Origin: UBA7455 sp026713185
GTDB taxonomy: Bacteria; Pseudomonadota; Gammaproteobacteria; Pseudomonadales; Azotimanducaceae
Direction of reading: 5' to 3'
Assembly: GCA_963665785.1 (NCBI GenBank)
Contig: OY762456.1
Coordinates: 4,154,001 to 4,218,000 of the forward strand
DNA length: 64,000 nt
Part shown: positions 62,680 to 64,000 of the stretch, piece after piece
How the letters are laid out: each line of letters opens with the position of its first letter
Numbering within the stretch: position 1 is the stretch's first letter
Position numbers and translations under genes: made by a program
The notes under the pieces: model-generated
The model's input: only the letters and a program-made list of their open reading frames with translations
What the model was told of the DNA's origin: nothing
The model's database searches: none

Positions 62680-63455
62680 GTCTGTGTCTGGACAACGTGG
62701 GTTATGCCACAGGAGGCACTCGTCTGATAAAGGATATAAACCTTGAGATAGACAACGCCTTGATCACGGTATTGATAGGGCCGAATGGCGCCGGGAAAAC
62801 AACGCTTCTCCGGACAGTCAGCGGTGAACTGGTTCCCGACTCGGGGAATATTTTGCTGGACAGTGACAACATTGCGGATATTGAATTGGAGCAACGTGCT
62901 AAACGCATTGCTTTTTTGACACAGCAATCTGTGCTTGACTTTCCTTTCAAGGGTCATGAAGTCATACAAATGGGGCGGATTCCCCACCTCACAGGAAGAG
63001 AACATAATCATAAAGTTGTGCGGGCAGTTACGGATGCCTGTCAACTGCAGGACTTGTCAGAGAGAACCTTTACGACCCTGTCAGGTGGAGAGCAACAAAG
63101 GATACAGATTGGCCGCATACTGTGTCAGGTCTGGGATCAGATGGATACAGCCTGGATTTTGTTTGATGAGCCAACCTCTGCCCTTGATTTGTCTCATCAA
63201 CTGGTCTTTTTCAAAGTGGTAAAAAGCCTGGTTCAAAGAGGGGCATCAATCATCCTGGTATTGCACGATATTAATCTGGCGGCGCGCTTTGCGGACAATA
63301 TCGTACTGATGTCGGATGGCCGGATACTCGCTAGTGGACCACCCTCTGCGGTCATAAACAGTGACAACATCCAGGAGGCCTTTTCGGTAGAGATAGACCT
63401 CATCAGGAGCGAAGGGATTGAACGACCCATGATTCAGGCTAAAGTGCCCCGATAA
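62676..63455 (+). CDS. ABC transporter ATPase, HmuV/BtuD type
   Basis: ATG 62676 overlaps the permease stop codon (ATGA) and gives 259 residues. A longer frame upstream to 62217 lies inside the permease gene and is not real. Walker A GPNGAGKTT, signature LSGGEQQR, Walker B WILFDEPTSALD and the switch histidine in VLHDINLAARF are present. The order and lengths fit heme uptake HmuUV, but B12 or siderophore transport is equally possible by sequence. Confidence 0.92.
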   Translation: MSLCLDNVGYATGGTRLIKDINLEIDNALITVLIGPNGAGKTTLLRTVSGELVPDSGNILLDSDNIADIELEQRAKRIAFLTQQSVLDFPFKGHEVIQMGRIPHLTGREHNHKVVRAVTDACQLQDLSERTFTTLSGGEQQRIQIGRILCQVWDQMDTAWILFDEPTSALDLSHQLVFFKVVKSLVQRGASIILVLHDINLAARFADNIVLMSDGRILASGPPSAVINSDNIQEAFSVEIDLIRSEGIERPMIQAKVPR

Positions 63456-64000
63456 ATGGAAAACAGGATGAGGAGTGCCGGCCTGGAAGTACCGCTTGAC
63501 AGCGTTGTTGATGTTGAGACAAGTGATACCCCGGGTTTCATTCTGACCCGTCAGTGGCAGGAACATGAAGATGGTCAGGATCTGATTTTCTGGCTGGTAA
63601 CGGATTACGGGCCACTTCGGGTAGTCGTTGAACAACAGCCTTCGGTATTTTTTATTGCTGAATCAAAACTGAATCAGGTCATCAAACTGCTTTCTGATAT
63701 TGATGGATGGCGTCAGGAACACATCGATCTACAGACGTTTATTGACAGGGAAAGGGTGGTTGCCTGCTACTTTCAACAGCAGCGTGACCTCTATTTTGCA
63801 AGGTCCCGGCTTGCACAGGCGAATATTCCCGTATTTGAAGATGACATCAGGCCGACTGACCGCTATCTGATGGAGCGTTTCGTGACTGGTTCTGCTGCTG
63901 TCAAAGGCCGGATCGTTCCCGGTGACAGTGCCTGCAGTTGTGTCAATCCAAAGATTGTCAGCACAGAATACTCTCCGGAATTGCATGTGATATCTCTGGA
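63456..64000 (+). CDS. polB: DNA polymerase II (family B), N-terminal part
   Basis: The frame starts at ATG 63456 (or ATG 63468) and leaves the window open. The first 180 residues resemble E. coli PolB: GFILTRQWQEHEDGQDLIFWLVTDYGPLRV, then PVFEDDIRPTDRYLMERFVTG. The DIETT exonuclease motif should follow just outside the window. PolB is an SOS-linked repair polymerase in E. coli. It adjoins the ABC ATPase gene with no gap. Confidence 0.88.
   Translation, partial: MENRMRSAGLEVPLDSVVDVETSDTPGFILTRQWQEHEDGQDLIFWLVTDYGPLRVVVEQQPSVFFIAESKLNQVIKLLSDIDGWRQEHIDLQTFIDRERVVACYFQQQRDLYFARSRLAQANIPVFEDDIRPTDRYLMERFVTGSAAVKGRIVPGDSACSCVNPKIVSTEYSPELHVISL

Overview
The window is a dense bacterial chromosome segment, most likely from a gammaproteobacterium. 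The translation/transcription gene order is the classic one (rpoBC, then rpsL-rpsG-fusA-tuf, then the S10, spc and alpha clusters). A tRNA-Thr/Tyr/Gly/Thr-tuf-tRNA-Trp-secE-nusG block lies upstream of it. dksA is followed by gluQ, and tRNA-fMet-rimP-nusA-infB-rbfA-truB-rpsO-pnp has the order known from E. coli and Pseudomonas. I cannot assign a genus.

Layout. 1-1186: truncated MFS transporter (minus), divergent from uvrA (1507-4332, plus). 4370-18030: alpha, spc and S10 ribosomal clusters, all minus, with rpoA and secY. 18314-22606: str operon (rpsL, rpsG, fusA, tuf copy 1). 22738-34471: rpoC, rpoB, rplL, rplJ, rplA, rplK, nusG, secE. 34488-36434: tRNA-Trp, tuf copy 2 and four tRNA genes behind a good promoter. 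36512-38061: a SPOR-like membrane protein and a biotin-protein ligase gene that has lost its N-terminal DNA-binding domain.

38.0-45.9 kb is the accessory part: an insertion sequence, a methyltransferase, an HSL-type esterase, a MazEF toxin-antitoxin pair and an OafA-type acyltransferase with an SGNH domain. It is bracketed by two same-orientation copies (A and B) of a dispersed repeat of 60-90 bp. A third, inverted copy (C) follows gluQ. All three keep the same short reading frame open. A separate 147-bp element with 27-bp inverted ends lies just upstream of dksA.

45.9-59.7 kb returns to housekeeping: dksA, gluQ, pcnB and acs on plus; then pnp, rpsO, truB, rbfA, infB, nusA, rimP and initiator tRNA on minus. 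acs and pnp converge on a perfect 21-bp hairpin. 59.8-64.0 kb (plus) is a tightly overlapping set: aminotransferase, sfsA, a FecCD-type permease, its ABC ATPase and the start of DNA polymerase II.

Regulatory signals visible by eye are promoters before rpsL, before the tRNA-tuf cluster and before tRNA-fMet (all with 17-bp spacers), structured leaders before rpsJ and rplJ, and several terminators or attenuators. No CRISPR array, rRNA gene or prophage is seen. The best candidates for something undescribed are the repeat with the conserved micro-ORF, the island it brackets, the birA truncation at its edge, and the 147-bp palindromic element.
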